This document shows, piece by piece, positions 1 through 8,495 of a stretch of DNA of 64,000 nt (positions are counted from its first letter, which is position 1; each line of letters begins with the position of its first letter). The stretch spans positions 248,001 through 312,000 of the forward strand of contig CBDDBH010000033.1 in assembly GCA_965225625.1 (NCBI GenBank). The letters run 5' to 3'. The notes beneath the pieces were generated by a model that saw nothing but the letters and a program-made list of their open reading frames with translations, searched no databases and was not told where the DNA came from. A program made the translations under genes and the position numbers. Source of the stretch: CBDDBH01 sp965225625 (GTDB taxonomy: Bacteria > Pseudomonadota > Gammaproteobacteria > JADZEE01).

Positions 1-281
1 GCCGCGGCACGATTGCCATGGCGCGCACCAGCGACCCACATTCCGCGACCGCGCAATTTTTTATCAACACCTCGGAAAACACCCCGCTTAATCATCGCTC
101 CAAAACTGAGCGTGGCTGGGGTTACTGCGTGTTCGGTGTGGTCATTCGCGGCATGGACGTAGTGATGAAAATCAACAATACGCGTACCGGCAGCGGCGGC
201 CCGTTTCCCAAGGACGTCCCGCGTACAGCCGTTGTTATCAATAAGGCATTTCTAATATCGGAGCAAGAGAGTGAAAGTTAA
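1..281 (+). CDS. Peptidyl-prolyl cis-trans isomerase, cyclophilin type (C-terminal part)
   Basis: This is the 3' end of a cyclophilin gene whose start lies before the window; the open frame runs in from base 3. The visible part carries the cyclophilin core signature MARTSDPHSATAQFFIN and the late motif GWGYCVFGVV, so it should catalyse proline isomerisation in proteins. It overlaps the start of a second, complete cyclophilin by 11 bases, so the two are probably translationally coupled. Whether it has a signal peptide (periplasmic PpiA type) cannot be seen. Family assignment is firm; cellular location is unknown. Confidence 0.9.
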   Translation, partial: RGTIAMARTSDPHSATAQFFINTSENTPLNHRSKTERGWGYCVFGVVIRGMDVVMKINNTRTGSGGPFPKDVPRTAVVINKAFLISEQESES

Positions 282-771
282 GATTAAAACCAGTCTCGGC
301 GAAATCGTCGCCGAACTCGATGCAGTGCGCGCACCCAAAACGGTCGAGAATTTTCTCGCTTACGTCAACGACGGATTTTTTGATGGGACCATTTTCCACC
401 GAGTAATCAAGGACTTCATGATCCAGGGCGGCGGCTTCGAACCCGAGCTTCGGCAAAAATCCGCACGCGCAGTGGTCGAAAACGAAGCGGACAATGGCTT
501 GAGCAACCTGTTCGGCACTTTGGCGATGGCTCGTACCGGCGATCCGCATTCCGCCAGCGCTCAGTTCTTTATCAACGTAAAAGACAATCCGTCCCTCAAT
601 CACACTGCACCCACCAATCAGGGTTGGGGATATTGCGTGTTTGGGGCGGTCACCGAAGGACAAGACGTCATTAACAATATCGCAGAGGTCCCGACCGCCA
701 CACAGGGCGGCATGCAGGATGTACCGGTAGACGATGTCATGATCGACAAAGTCGAGGTGCTGGAAGAATAA
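271..771 (+). CDS. ppiB: Peptidyl-prolyl cis-trans isomerase B (cyclophilin)
   Basis: This complete 166-residue cyclophilin has the usual length of cytoplasmic PpiB and no signal peptide. It shows FHRVIKDFMIQGG near residue 47, MARTGDPHSASAQFFIN near residue 86 and GWGYCVFG near residue 119, which form the peptide-binding and catalytic site. The start is GTG at 271, preceded by GGAGCAAGAG and overlapping the stop of the upstream cyclophilin. It is followed after 31 bases by lpxH; a ppiB-lpxH order is common in gammaproteobacteria. The role is folding of cytosolic proteins through proline isomerisation. Confidence 0.93.
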   Translation: MKVKIKTSLGEIVAELDAVRAPKTVENFLAYVNDGFFDGTIFHRVIKDFMIQGGGFEPELRQKSARAVVENEADNGLSNLFGTLAMARTGDPHSASAQFFINVKDNPSLNHTAPTNQGWGYCVFGAVTEGQDVINNIAEVPTATQGGMQDVPVDDVMIDKVEVLEE

Positions 772-802
772 CGACTATCAGCAGCGCGGCCGCTCCGACG
801 CG

Positions 803-1540
803 ATGACGACCCTGTTCGTATCCGACCTGCATTTAAGTGAGGAACGGCCAGAGAAACTCGAGCTCTTTTATGCGCTGCTCGAGCGTGCGGCGCGCAGCGC
901 AGAGTCCGTATACATACTCGGCGATTTATTCGAGTACTGGCTGGGCGACGACGACGATGCTGAGCCGCACCTAGCCATCGTTGATGCACTCGCCGGACTC
1001 AGATCAGCCGGCCCGTCCGTGCACGTCATGCACGGCAATCGCGATTTCCTGATGGGCAATCGCTTTGGCGAGCTTATCGGCTGCGAACTGATGGACGACC
1101 CCGCCGTCATCACCTTGTATGGGCGGCGTACCCTGCTGATGCACGGCGATCTGCTGTGCACCCAAGATCTGCCCTATCAGGAACTACGTCGCACGGTGCG
1201 CGATCCGAATTGGCAGCACAGCGTACTGGCCAAGCCACTTACGCAGCGCCGCGCCCTCGCCGAACAAATGCGCATCGGCAGCGAGCAGGCTAAGAACGGT
1301 AAACAGGCATTTATCATGGACGTCGAGCAGAGCGCGGTGGAACAATTCATGCTTGCGCATAAGCTCGTATATTTGATCCACGGCCATACCCACCGACCCG
1401 CTTGCCATGAATTTTCGCTTGGTGGTGAGACGGCGTACCGATTCGTGCTCAGTGATTGGTATGAACGCGACGGCGTCCTGGTGTGTAACGACGACGATTG
1501 GCGGCAAATGCGCGTCGAGGAATATGTGAATAGTCCATGA
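803..1540 (+). CDS. lpxH: UDP-2,3-diacylglucosamine diphosphatase LpxH
   Basis: LpxH hydrolyses UDP-2,3-diacylglucosamine to lipid X and UMP, the fourth step of lipid A synthesis, at the inner membrane surface. The 245-residue product carries the calcineurin-like metallophosphoesterase motifs in order: DLHL (8-11), GDLFEYWLGDD (40-50), GNRD (78-81), HGDLLCTQD (114-122) and HGHTHRP (193-199); these supply the dinuclear metal ligands. Length is as expected for LpxH. Its stop overlaps the start of the next gene (ATGA-type overlap). It shows that the organism makes lipid A. Confidence 0.95.
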   Translation: MTTLFVSDLHLSEERPEKLELFYALLERAARSAESVYILGDLFEYWLGDDDDAEPHLAIVDALAGLRSAGPSVHVMHGNRDFLMGNRFGELIGCELMDDPAVITLYGRRTLLMHGDLLCTQDLPYQELRRTVRDPNWQHSVLAKPLTQRRALAEQMRIGSEQAKNGKQAFIMDVEQSAVEQFMLAHKLVYLIHGHTHRPACHEFSLGGETAYRFVLSDWYERDGVLVCNDDDWRQMRVEEYVNSP

Positions 1541-1863
1541 TAAATCGAAGGCTTAACATCGGATTGCAGACAAGCGTTTTCATTGTCGGTCTCGCGCTCG
1601 GCATGGCCACGTTAGCCGCGGAGCAAACGCCGGCGAAATTGCCGCTGTGCATCGCCTGCCACGGCGCCGACGGGCTCGGGCGCGCTCCAAGCTGGCCTAA
1701 TCTTGCCGGCCAGAAAAAGACCTACCTTGCAAACCAACTTCGAGGTTTTCGCGACGGCGTGATCCCGAGCGTTACCATGCAGCCACTCGTTGTCGAGTTG
1801 AGCGATGCCGACATTGATGAATTGGCTGAGTATTACAGCAATCTTGCGTGTGCGCGGCCGTGA
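1537..1863 (+). CDS. Single-haem c-type cytochrome, dehydrogenase subunit
   Basis: This 108-residue protein has an N-terminal hydrophobic signal segment (about residues 10-27, ending near LAAEQ) and one haem-binding motif CIACH at about residues 38-42, followed by GADGLGR and a methionine in VTMQPL that is a plausible axial ligand. It should be a periplasmic class I cytochrome. It overlaps the end of lpxH and is followed directly by a Tat-exported small subunit and a GMC flavoprotein, the arrangement of gluconate/fructose-dehydrogenase-type complexes. It therefore most likely takes electrons from that flavoprotein. The physiological electron acceptor is not visible. Confidence 0.88.
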   Translation: MINRRLNIGLQTSVFIVGLALGMATLAAEQTPAKLPLCIACHGADGLGRAPSWPNLAGQKKTYLANQLRGFRDGVIPSVTMQPLVVELSDADIDELAEYYSNLACARP

Positions 1864-2411
1864 CCAGTCGTCGGAGTTTCTTGCGCAAGGGCGGTTACGG
1901 CGGTCTGGTTTTTTTGCTCGACGGCACCCGCGTACTGCTCAGCCCGGCCGAGGCGCGCGAGCGAGCTGTGCCACTGCAAATACTTTCGTCCGAGCAAGCA
2001 GCAACACTGGAAACGCTGGGTGAAATCCTGCATCCCGGCGCCCGTGCGGCTGGAATTGCGCATTTCGTCGATCAGCAATTGGCGGCGCCGTTGCATGAAA
2101 CCATGCTGATTGCGAAACACTTTATCGAGCCGCCGTTCATAGCGTTTTATCAGGCCGGGCTGAGCGCTCTGGATGCGTTCAGCACAAAACACCAGGGCCG
2201 GAAATTTGCCACGCTCGATAAGCCCCAAGCCGTAGCCATCGTCGAGGCGATCCGCGATGGCACACCAGCGCAGTGGGTCGGTCCGCCGGCGCAGCTATTG
2301 TATTTGGTCGTGCGCGGAGACGCCGTCGATGTGGTCTACGCAGGCATGGAAGACTATGCCCAACTCGGGATCCCCTACATGCCGCACATCCTGCCGCCGA
2401 GTAAATGGTAA
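1860..2411 (+). CDS. Gluconate 2-dehydrogenase subunit 3-like protein (Tat-exported)
   Basis: The protein of about 183 residues begins with a twin-arginine signal, TSRRSFLRKGGYGG, followed by a hydrophobic stretch. I place the start at GTG 1860, which overlaps the cytochrome stop; an upstream GTG at 1848 is an alternative that adds four residues. The body resembles the small (gamma) subunit of gluconate/fructose/glucose dehydrogenases, which acts as export chaperone and partner of the GMC flavoprotein encoded next. It overlaps that gene by 7 bases, so the three genes 1537-3970 are a tight operon. The substrate of the complex cannot be told from this subunit. Confidence 0.75.
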   Translation: MTSRRSFLRKGGYGGLVFLLDGTRVLLSPAEARERAVPLQILSSEQAATLETLGEILHPGARAAGIAHFVDQQLAAPLHETMLIAKHFIEPPFIAFYQAGLSALDAFSTKHQGRKFATLDKPQAVAIVEAIRDGTPAQWVGPPAQLLYLVVRGDAVDVVYAGMEDYAQLGIPYMPHILPPSKW

Positions 2412-3970
2412 CCGTGGTTCGCGACGAGCCGGTCGACATCGTGATTGTCGGCGCGGGAGCTGTGGGCAGCGTGCTGGCAGCGCTGCTCGCCGAAGCGGGC
2501 AAAACTGTGCGGGTGCTCGAAGGCGGCCCTGATCGAAAGCTCAATGAGCTATACAGCTCGCAGCTGTGGGGGCGCCGACTCTACTGGACCAGCCCGGCGG
2601 TGGAAGACGTCAACCACAACGTCCATTTCACAGCGAGCGCCGGCTCGGGACTCGGCGGCACGGCGATGCATCAATCAGGATTATGGCCACGGTTGCAGAT
2701 TGAGGATTTCAAACGCCACAGCTTGCACGGCAAGGGCTGCGATTGGCCCATCGATTATGACGATCTGCGCCCCTACTACGACAAGGTTCAAACGGATGTG
2801 GGTCTGTCCGGCGACGCACAGCGCGAAGTATGGCGACCACCCGGGGCACCGTATCCGCTGCCGCCGCTGCACGTGTTTCGCCAAGGTGAGGTACTGTCCG
2901 AAGGGTTCGCCAAACTGGACATGCAAGTCTCACCAGCGCCGTTGTCGATCCTGTCACGCCCTTACAAGGGCCGGCCGGCCTGCAGCCACGACGGTTGGTG
3001 CCTGGTCGGTTGTCCGACCGGCGCCCTGGCCAATCCGCTGGTCACCTATATCCCCAGAGCACTCAAGGCCGGCGCCCGGTTCGACACGGATTGTTACGTC
3101 ACACGCGTAATCACGGCAGCGGACGGGCGTCGCGCCGTCGGGGTCGAATATGCCAACGCTGCGGGCGCGCTGCGGCTGCAACCGGCCGCGATCGTTATGC
3201 TGGCGGCGTTCACTGTCGAAAACGTTCGACTGCTACTGAATTCGGCAACCCATGAACATCCGCACGGTCTCGCAAACAGCAGCGGACTGCTCGGTCGCTA
3301 CGTCATCACCCATTCCGCCACGAATGTCTATGGTCTGTTTAAAGAGGATCTGCAAAGTTACCTCGGGGTCTCGACCGGCAATCTTTACAGCCAGGATCGG
3401 CTGCCCAAATTCCGGCATGACGCCGATGGAAACGGTGGCCGTCACTGGCACATAGCGCCAACCATGAAACCCGGCGATCTGCTGGGCGTGATGATGACGC
3501 GCCCGGATCTTTTCGGCGACGAATTGGCGAGATTCTTACGGCGGGCCGCGCGTAGCCTGTCGGTGCTGATCGGTGCCTGCGAAAACTTACCGCTGCTCGA
3601 TAACCGAATCGAACTCTCGCAGCACCGGGACGAACGCGGCATGCGCCGGGCGCGCGTGGTATATCAGCACTCTGAGGAAGGCAAACGCTTGACCGAGCAG
3701 GTACAGGAAGAAGGCCTGGCAATTACTCGAGCCGCGGGCGCCGAACAAGCCTGGCATGGGCAAACTGTTTCGCACCACCTGGTCGGCGGAACGCGCATGG
3801 GCTCAGATCCGCAGGAGTCGGTTGCAAACGCGTACGGACAGACGCATGAGGTCGACAACCTGTTCGTCGTTGGTCCCAATTTGTTTCCCACTATCTCGCA
3901 CGCGAATCCGACGTTTACCCTGCATGCGCTTGCCATGCGTAGTGCGGAATATGTGCTTGGGGTGGTTTAG
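2405..3970 (+). CDS. GMC family oxidoreductase, large flavoprotein subunit
   Basis: This 521-residue FAD flavoprotein has the dinucleotide motif VGAGAVGSVLA near the N terminus, the GMC signature GSGLGGTAMHQSG around residues 80-92, a catalytic HHLVGGTRMG and a C-terminal SHANPTFTLHALA. Three cysteines (193, 199, 203; CX5CX3C) match the position of the [3Fe-4S] ligands of FAD-glucose and fructose dehydrogenases. It has no signal peptide of its own and is probably co-exported with the Tat-signal subunit upstream. Likely role: oxidation of a sugar, polyol or alcohol in the periplasm, with electrons passed to the cytochrome encoded at 1537. The substrate is unknown. Confidence 0.88.
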   Translation: MVTVVRDEPVDIVIVGAGAVGSVLAALLAEAGKTVRVLEGGPDRKLNELYSSQLWGRRLYWTSPAVEDVNHNVHFTASAGSGLGGTAMHQSGLWPRLQIEDFKRHSLHGKGCDWPIDYDDLRPYYDKVQTDVGLSGDAQREVWRPPGAPYPLPPLHVFRQGEVLSEGFAKLDMQVSPAPLSILSRPYKGRPACSHDGWCLVGCPTGALANPLVTYIPRALKAGARFDTDCYVTRVITAADGRRAVGVEYANAAGALRLQPAAIVMLAAFTVENVRLLLNSATHEHPHGLANSSGLLGRYVITHSATNVYGLFKEDLQSYLGVSTGNLYSQDRLPKFRHDADGNGGRHWHIAPTMKPGDLLGVMMTRPDLFGDELARFLRRAARSLSVLIGACENLPLLDNRIELSQHRDERGMRRARVVYQHSEEGKRLTEQVQEEGLAITRAAGAEQAWHGQTVSHHLVGGTRMGSDPQESVANAYGQTHEVDNLFVVGPNLFPTISHANPTFTLHALAMRSAEYVLGVV

Positions 3971-4010
3971 CTAAACGGATCGGTAGAACCCGTTTTACCC
4001 CTCATCCTGT

Positions 4011-4024
4011 CCTTCTCCTGCAAG
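4011..4024. repeat. Left half of an intergenic hairpin split by the IS, with 4-bp target duplication
   Basis: CCTTCTCC (4011-4018), TG and then CAAG (4021-4024) lie just before the insertion sequence; CAAG (5742-5745) and GGAGAAGG (5747-5754) lie just after it. Removing the IS and one CAAG restores a hairpin with an 8-bp stem and a 7-base loop downstream of the GMC dehydrogenase operon, probably a terminator or REP-like unit. Confidence 0.6.
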
Positions 4025-5741
4025 GAGGGTGTCGCGAAAGGGGGATCGTTGCAAGGATCGTGAAGCGTTAAACTACGTGCAGGTACAAGATAGCGAGAGG
4101 CCAACGGTGACAAAAGCGCTGGGAATAAATGGGGATGTGCAACTGAACCTGTTTGAGGGGTTGTCCGATACTGGCGCGTCGCGGCAAAGCCGCAGAGCTG
4201 CGGGGCGTGTGTTCATTGATCCTGATCCGCAGCAGCTTTATCTGGGTCAGTTGTCGGTGAAGGCGCATCTGCAAGCGGCCGGCATTCGTGGGCCGTTAGT
4301 GTTACGAGCGCTATTGAGCGAGCTGGATTGGTCGGGTTTTGAAGACAACTATGCCAGGACGGGCCGCGCGCCGTATTCCCCGCGCAGCGTGTTGGGGTTA
4401 ATCGTGTACGGGCTATTGCAGGGTGTGAGTTCGTTGCGGGGTCTGGAACGGTTGGCGCGAGTGGATATCGGTGCGATGTGGGTGAGCGGGGGGATCTGTC
4501 CGGACCATGCGAACATCGGCCGGTTTATCACGCAGCATGATGAGTTGCTGAGCGGGTCATTTTTTATTGAGTTAACCGGCCGTGTGTTACAAGCCACGGG
4601 CAGCAGCGCGACCCGGGTGGCGGGAGACGGCACGGTGATAGAGGCGGCGTGTTCGCATTATGGTTTGATAAAGGAAGAGGCGGCGAAACAGCGTTTGAGC
4701 GAGGCGAGGCAGGTGTTGGCGCAGGCACCGGAGGATAAAACCAAACAAGTGGCGTTGGCGCAAAGCCAGCAAGTGCATGAGACCTTGCAAAGGCGCAAAG
4801 CGGCGCGGGAAAGCAAGGGTAAGTCAGGCGAGAAGGTGTGTGTGAGTGCGCACGAGCCCGAAGCGATGGTGCAAGCGTTGAAACGCGGACGAGGCACGGG
4901 GCCCTCCTATAAGCCCTCGGTGCTGGCCAATGAAGAACGGGTGGTGGTTGGGATGGCGGTTGACCCCTCCAGTGAGAGCGCGGTGGTCGCGGGGATGCTG
5001 GCGCACAGTGAAGCGAGCAGTGGCGTGGCCGTTGAAGATCTGTTGCTGGATGCGGGCTACTTCAGTGACCGGATATTGCAACACAGCGTGGAGCGGGACA
5101 TCAACCTGCTTTGTCCGGAGGGGAAAGTGGCGGGGCAAGCCAAGCAATCGCAGAAAACCTTTCCTAAGGGTGCCTTTGTCTATGACGCGTACCAGGATGC
5201 TTACCGCTGTGCGAACAATGAATGGTTAGTGCCGGTGGAGCGTTACGCGGGCACTGCCACACACAAAGGGTACGTGCGTTATGCCACCCCGGGCTGCGGT
5301 GCGTGTGCTTTGAAAGCGCAGTGTACGCGGGGGGAACGCCGGACCATCAGCCGCTATGGGGGTGATGAACTAAAAGATGCGCTGCGCATGGTGATGCAAC
5401 AGCCGCAGGCGCAAGCGCTGTATGTGAAGCGCCAAGCGATGGTAGAGCCGGTGTTCAGCACGTTGCGCGAGCGACAGGGATTGAACCGGTTCCGGCGGCG
5501 CGGGTTAGCCGGGGTGAGACGAGAATTTGCACTGCATATACTCGCTTACAACCTGGGACGGGCGGTGTTGGCCCGTTTAGCCTGTATTGGTGCGTTGACA
5601 AAAGCCTGTTTGATGCGCTTGTGGCATCACCGTATCGTGCGCCGCGAATTATGGCTTTGGGAAACACACCTGCTGCCAACGGCGTGTTGAAACACCGCCA
5701 GTACGATATCCAGCATATTTATCGCCTTTTGCGACACCCTC
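4025..5741 (+). mobile_element. IS1182-family insertion sequence
   Basis: The element of about 1.7 kb is bounded by imperfect inverted repeats: GAGGGTGTCGCGAAAGG at 4025-4041 and its near-complement CCTTTTGCGACACCCTC at 5725-5741 (one mismatch in 17). A direct CAAG flanks both ends, consistent with a 4-bp target duplication. It holds one transposase gene with no frameshift, so it may still be active. Family assignment comes from the transposase; no database name can be given from sequence alone. Confidence 0.85.
4107..5690 (+). CDS. IS1182 family transposase
   Basis: This is a DDE transposase of about 527 residues. The N-terminal part has the IS1182-type region around PYSPRSVLGLIVYGLLQG. Candidate catalytic acids sit in VAGDGTVIEAA, LLLDAGYFSD and MVEPVFSTLRERQG. 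A cysteine-rich segment (CGACALKAQC) precedes the last acid, as in this family. I chose GTG 4107, preceded by GCGAGAGG, because an upstream in-frame GTG at 4029 lies inside the terminal inverted repeat. The frame is intact. Codon use is plainer and richer in GCG/GTG than the neighbours, consistent with a recent arrival. Confidence 0.92.
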   Translation: MTKALGINGDVQLNLFEGLSDTGASRQSRRAAGRVFIDPDPQQLYLGQLSVKAHLQAAGIRGPLVLRALLSELDWSGFEDNYARTGRAPYSPRSVLGLIVYGLLQGVSSLRGLERLARVDIGAMWVSGGICPDHANIGRFITQHDELLSGSFFIELTGRVLQATGSSATRVAGDGTVIEAACSHYGLIKEEAAKQRLSEARQVLAQAPEDKTKQVALAQSQQVHETLQRRKAARESKGKSGEKVCVSAHEPEAMVQALKRGRGTGPSYKPSVLANEERVVVGMAVDPSSESAVVAGMLAHSEASSGVAVEDLLLDAGYFSDRILQHSVERDINLLCPEGKVAGQAKQSQKTFPKGAFVYDAYQDAYRCANNEWLVPVERYAGTATHKGYVRYATPGCGACALKAQCTRGERRTISRYGGDELKDALRMVMQQPQAQALYVKRQAMVEPVFSTLRERQGLNRFRRRGLAGVRREFALHILAYNLGRAVLARLACIGALTKACLMRLWHHRIVRRELWLWETHLLPTAC

Positions 5742-5745
5742 CAAG

Positions 5746-5870
5746 GGGAGAAGGGACCTGCGGATTAAGCCCCTCGCCCCTTGCGGGAGAGGGGTTGGCA
5801 GGTAATCGCTCCTGCATTTCCGCCATCCATGGCGGTCGGGTGAGGGGTTTTTGTCCCCTTCGCCCAGCGC
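5746..5870. repeat. REP-like palindromic intergenic sequence between IS and ampE
   Basis: This non-coding stretch holds several hairpins: CCCCTC (5770-5775) pairing with GAGGGG (5789-5794); the palindrome CCGCCATCCATGGCGG (5820-5835); and GGGG (5844-5847) with CCCC (5855-5858) around a T-rich loop. It lies downstream of both the IS and ampE (convergent), so it may end transcription from both sides. The CCGCCATCC(A/C)TGGCGG core recurs at 32.7 kb and, inverted, at 63.37 kb. Confidence 0.6.
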
Positions 5871-6722
5871 CTAGCCGGCCAGGGTTATGATCGCAAAAAT
5901 CACCAACCAGAAAACAAGCGTGCGCCCAACAAGGCTGCGGGTGTCGATAACGGTCTCCAGCGCGACTTCTGCGTCGGGCACGACCTGCGCTCGGTATCGA
6001 TTGATCGCGCCGCGCCCGCAGCGCTCGAGCACCATGTCATTGTCGTGTAAACCGAGGGTATCGAAAAATTGCCATTCTTCCATTGCATGTACGAGACTGC
6101 CACTCATGGCGTAGCCTAGCGCCCACAGGCGCGCCGGTATCCAGCTGAGAATGGCGGAGAGATCACTGGCCGAGGCCGAAAATCCGTCGCCACGATTGAT
6201 TCGCGAACGGCGCAGCTCAGACGCGAGGCGGAACAACAACGCGCCAAACGGTCCCAGTACAACGAACCAGAACAACACTGCGAACAAGCGGTCGTTGCTC
6301 TCCACCAAGATTGCCCGTTGCAACTCTTCCAGGGTTGGCGGCTTCTCCCCGCTGTCCGCGACACCGGCGATCGCCCGCGCCGCGACCTCTGCAGACGGTA
6401 AGTCGTGGATAGATATTGCCGCCTGAAAAGCGTCTATTTGCGTGCTGAGATCCTTCGGTCCAAGACTGTACAGGACCAACAACAGCGCAAATACGGAACC
6501 GAGTATCGAGCCCTCACCAAACACTGCGAATAACAAGCCGACAACAATCAAACCCGGTAGCAGCGTGACGATTATGCCAATCGGGCCGTGCCACCATCCG
6601 AACCGGCCGCAGCGCGAGTGCAACCACCCTTCAACGCGCCCGAACCACTCGAAAGAGCGATATTCATCGGCGGGCCTAACCATCTCCACGACGACGCAGA
6701 ACAACACCATGAGAAATTTCAT
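5871..6722 (-). CDS. ampE: AmpE-like inner-membrane protein
   Basis: This 283-residue membrane protein has four evident hydrophobic segments (near residues 1-13, 45-86, 147-165 and the C-terminal 268-282), matching AmpE in length and layout (CobD/CbiB-like fold). AmpE is an inner-membrane protein linked to beta-lactamase induction and peptidoglycan-fragment sensing; its biochemical role is poorly known. It lies 11 bases downstream of ampD on the same strand, the classic ampDE order. No ampG, ampR or beta-lactamase gene is seen in this window. Confidence 0.83.
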   Translation of the reverse strand: MKFLMVLFCVVVEMVRPADEYRSFEWFGRVEGWLHSRCGRFGWWHGPIGIIVTLLPGLIVVGLLFAVFGEGSILGSVFALLLVLYSLGPKDLSTQIDAFQAAISIHDLPSAEVAARAIAGVADSGEKPPTLEELQRAILVESNDRLFAVLFWFVVLGPFGALLFRLASELRRSRINRGDGFSASASDLSAILSWIPARLWALGYAMSGSLVHAMEEWQFFDTLGLHDNDMVLERCGRGAINRYRAQVVPDAEVALETVIDTRSLVGRTLVFWLVIFAIITLAG

Positions 6723-6733
6723 CGACTGCGATC

Positions 6734-7288
6734 CTAACAGGCGCCTATCAGCTCGCGATAGTACTGCCAGTCAAAACTTTCGCCCGGATCAGTTTTGCGC
6801 CCCGGAGCAATATCACAGTGCCCGACGATGCGCTGCGGCGTAATCGCCGGCCATTGCTGCATAAGCAATGTCGTGAGATCGGCTAAAGTGGCATATTGCT
6901 GATCTGCGTAAGGCTCATCGTCACTACCTTCCAGCTCGATGCCGATCGAGTAGTCATTGCACTGCGGGCGCTGAGCAAAACACGACTCCCCGGCATGCCA
7001 GGCGCGCTGCGTAAACGGAACGAATTGAACCATCTCGCCGTCGCGACGGATCAACACGTGCGCGGACACTCGATTCTGTGCAATGGCAGTGAAATACGGG
7101 TGCGCGTCCGGGTCCAGACAATTGGTGAACAGCTGCTCGATGCAGGCTCCGCCGTAATGCCCCGGCGGCAGGCTGATGCCGTGGATTACCAGTAGGTCGA
7201 TGCTAGTGCCGTCGGGACGCGCATCGTAGTTAGGTGAACAAACATGCCTGGGCCCGTGTAACCATCCGCTGTCACTGTTCAAGTGCAT
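6734..7288 (-). CDS. ampD: 1,6-anhydro-N-acetylmuramyl-L-alanine amidase AmpD
   Basis: AmpD is a cytoplasmic zinc amidase that removes the peptide from 1,6-anhydro-muropeptides during cell-wall recycling. The 184-residue product has the N-terminal SPNYDARPDG, the zinc-ligand histidine in LLVIHGISLPPG (near residue 35), YSIGIELEG near residue 112 and the late IVGHCDIAPGRKTDPG (second histidine, zinc aspartate and catalytic lysine). Length matches the family. It sits between egtD and ampE in a three-gene minus-strand operon. Confidence 0.94.
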   Translation of the reverse strand: MHLNSDSGWLHGPRHVCSPNYDARPDGTSIDLLVIHGISLPPGHYGGACIEQLFTNCLDPDAHPYFTAIAQNRVSAHVLIRRDGEMVQFVPFTQRAWHAGESCFAQRPQCNDYSIGIELEGSDDEPYADQQYATLADLTTLLMQQWPAITPQRIVGHCDIAPGRKTDPGESFDWQYYRELIGAC

Positions 7289-7315
7289 CTAGCCGCGTAC
7301 ACTGCGATTCGGCGC

Positions 7316-8317
7316 TCAAACGGGGCGAGCCAGTATCAGGGAAAAGCCCTGTTCTGCCGCTTCGTGATGCTGTTGTATGGCAAACCCCGACTCCGAGAGG
7401 AGATCTTGAAGGCTGGCCCGCGTGAACTTGCAGCTGACTTCCGTCAGGATCGGATCGCCATCTCTGAATTGCACGGTAGCGTCCAGTGCCGGGATATCCA
7501 CCGTTTGATCGCGCGTTGCGATCAAATTCATCTCTATCCGGCTTTCCAGTGGGTTAAAAAATGCGTAGTGCTCGAATCCAGCCAGATCGAAGTTGGCATC
7601 CAGTTCTCGGTTTATGACCTCAAGCAGGTTCAGATTGAACGCTGCCGTGAGACCCGCCGCATCGTTGTAAGCCGCATGTAGCGTTTCCGGGTCCTTGAAC
7701 CTGTCTGCACCTACCAGCAGGCGGTCATCCGCATCCATAAGGGCACGCACTTCACGCAGAAACCGGATAGCTTCATCACCGGGGAAATTCCCAATAGTGC
7801 TACCCAGAAACGCAATCAAACTTGTAGCATCAGAACGCGGCAGATTCTCCAGCCCAGCTGTATAGTCTCCCACCAAGGCCTTCACCGCGAGCCAGTCATA
7901 TTCGGCTACCAGCTCGTGCCTCGCATCCTCCAGCACTTCCCTGCACACATCGAATGGCGCATAAGTAGGACGACATTGACTGGCCTCGCAGGCATCGAGC
8001 AGATGCCGGGTTTTACGCGACGTACCACTACCCAGTTCCAGGATCCTGTCCGGGCGACTTACTGCGATTACGTTCTCTGCGTGCTTTGCCAGCAATGCGT
8101 CTTCACTGCGAGTGGGGTAATATTCCGGGGTGTCACAGATCTGATCAAATAACTGCGATCCGTATTCGTCGTAAAAATATTTAGGCGGTAGTATTTTCCG
8201 CTTTGCAAGCAAACCCGCACGGACGTCTTCCGCCAGATCCGGAACATGTTTGGTGGGTACAATGTGCTCGATATCCAGTAGCACTGACTCGGCACGCTGT
8301 GTATTGATTGCTGACAT
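7316..8317 (-). CDS. egtD: L-histidine N(alpha)-methyltransferase (EgtD-like)
   Basis: This SAM-dependent methyltransferase of about 333 residues belongs to the EgtD family, which trimethylates histidine to hercynine, the first step of ergothioneine synthesis. Seen motifs: PPKYFYDEYGSQLFDQIC near the N terminus, the SAM loop ILELGSGTSRKTRHLLDA, FLGSTIGNF and a C-terminal block ending SLILARPV. ATG 8317 is chosen because the family begins just before this point; an in-frame GTG at 8374 would add 19 residues. No EgtB sulfoxide synthase is in the window. It is followed by ampD on the same strand, possibly one transcript. Confidence 0.82.
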   Translation of the reverse strand: MSAINTQRAESVLLDIEHIVPTKHVPDLAEDVRAGLLAKRKILPPKYFYDEYGSQLFDQICDTPEYYPTRSEDALLAKHAENVIAVSRPDRILELGSGTSRKTRHLLDACEASQCRPTYAPFDVCREVLEDARHELVAEYDWLAVKALVGDYTAGLENLPRSDATSLIAFLGSTIGNFPGDEAIRFLREVRALMDADDRLLVGADRFKDPETLHAAYNDAAGLTAAFNLNLLEVINRELDANFDLAGFEHYAFFNPLESRIEMNLIATRDQTVDIPALDATVQFRDGDPILTEVSCKFTRASLQDLLSESGFAIQQHHEAAEQGFSLILARPV

Positions 8318-8495
8318 CGTGGCTAATCCCGTCCCCGGACCATATAGCCTAACATCTCCATTACCCTCGTTCACGCCATGGCCCTAACCCAGGTTCTTAC
8401 CGCAACCCGCCCGATGCTCCCTAGCCTATGAAATCAAGCAGCTGCAACCTCTTCAATCCGGTGTGCAACAACAGCATTATTACGCGATCACACTG

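Noticed and set aside
4029..4106. Upstream GTG start for the transposase
   Set aside because: The first codons would lie in the terminal inverted repeat; GTG 4107 has a ribosome site and starts closer to the family region.
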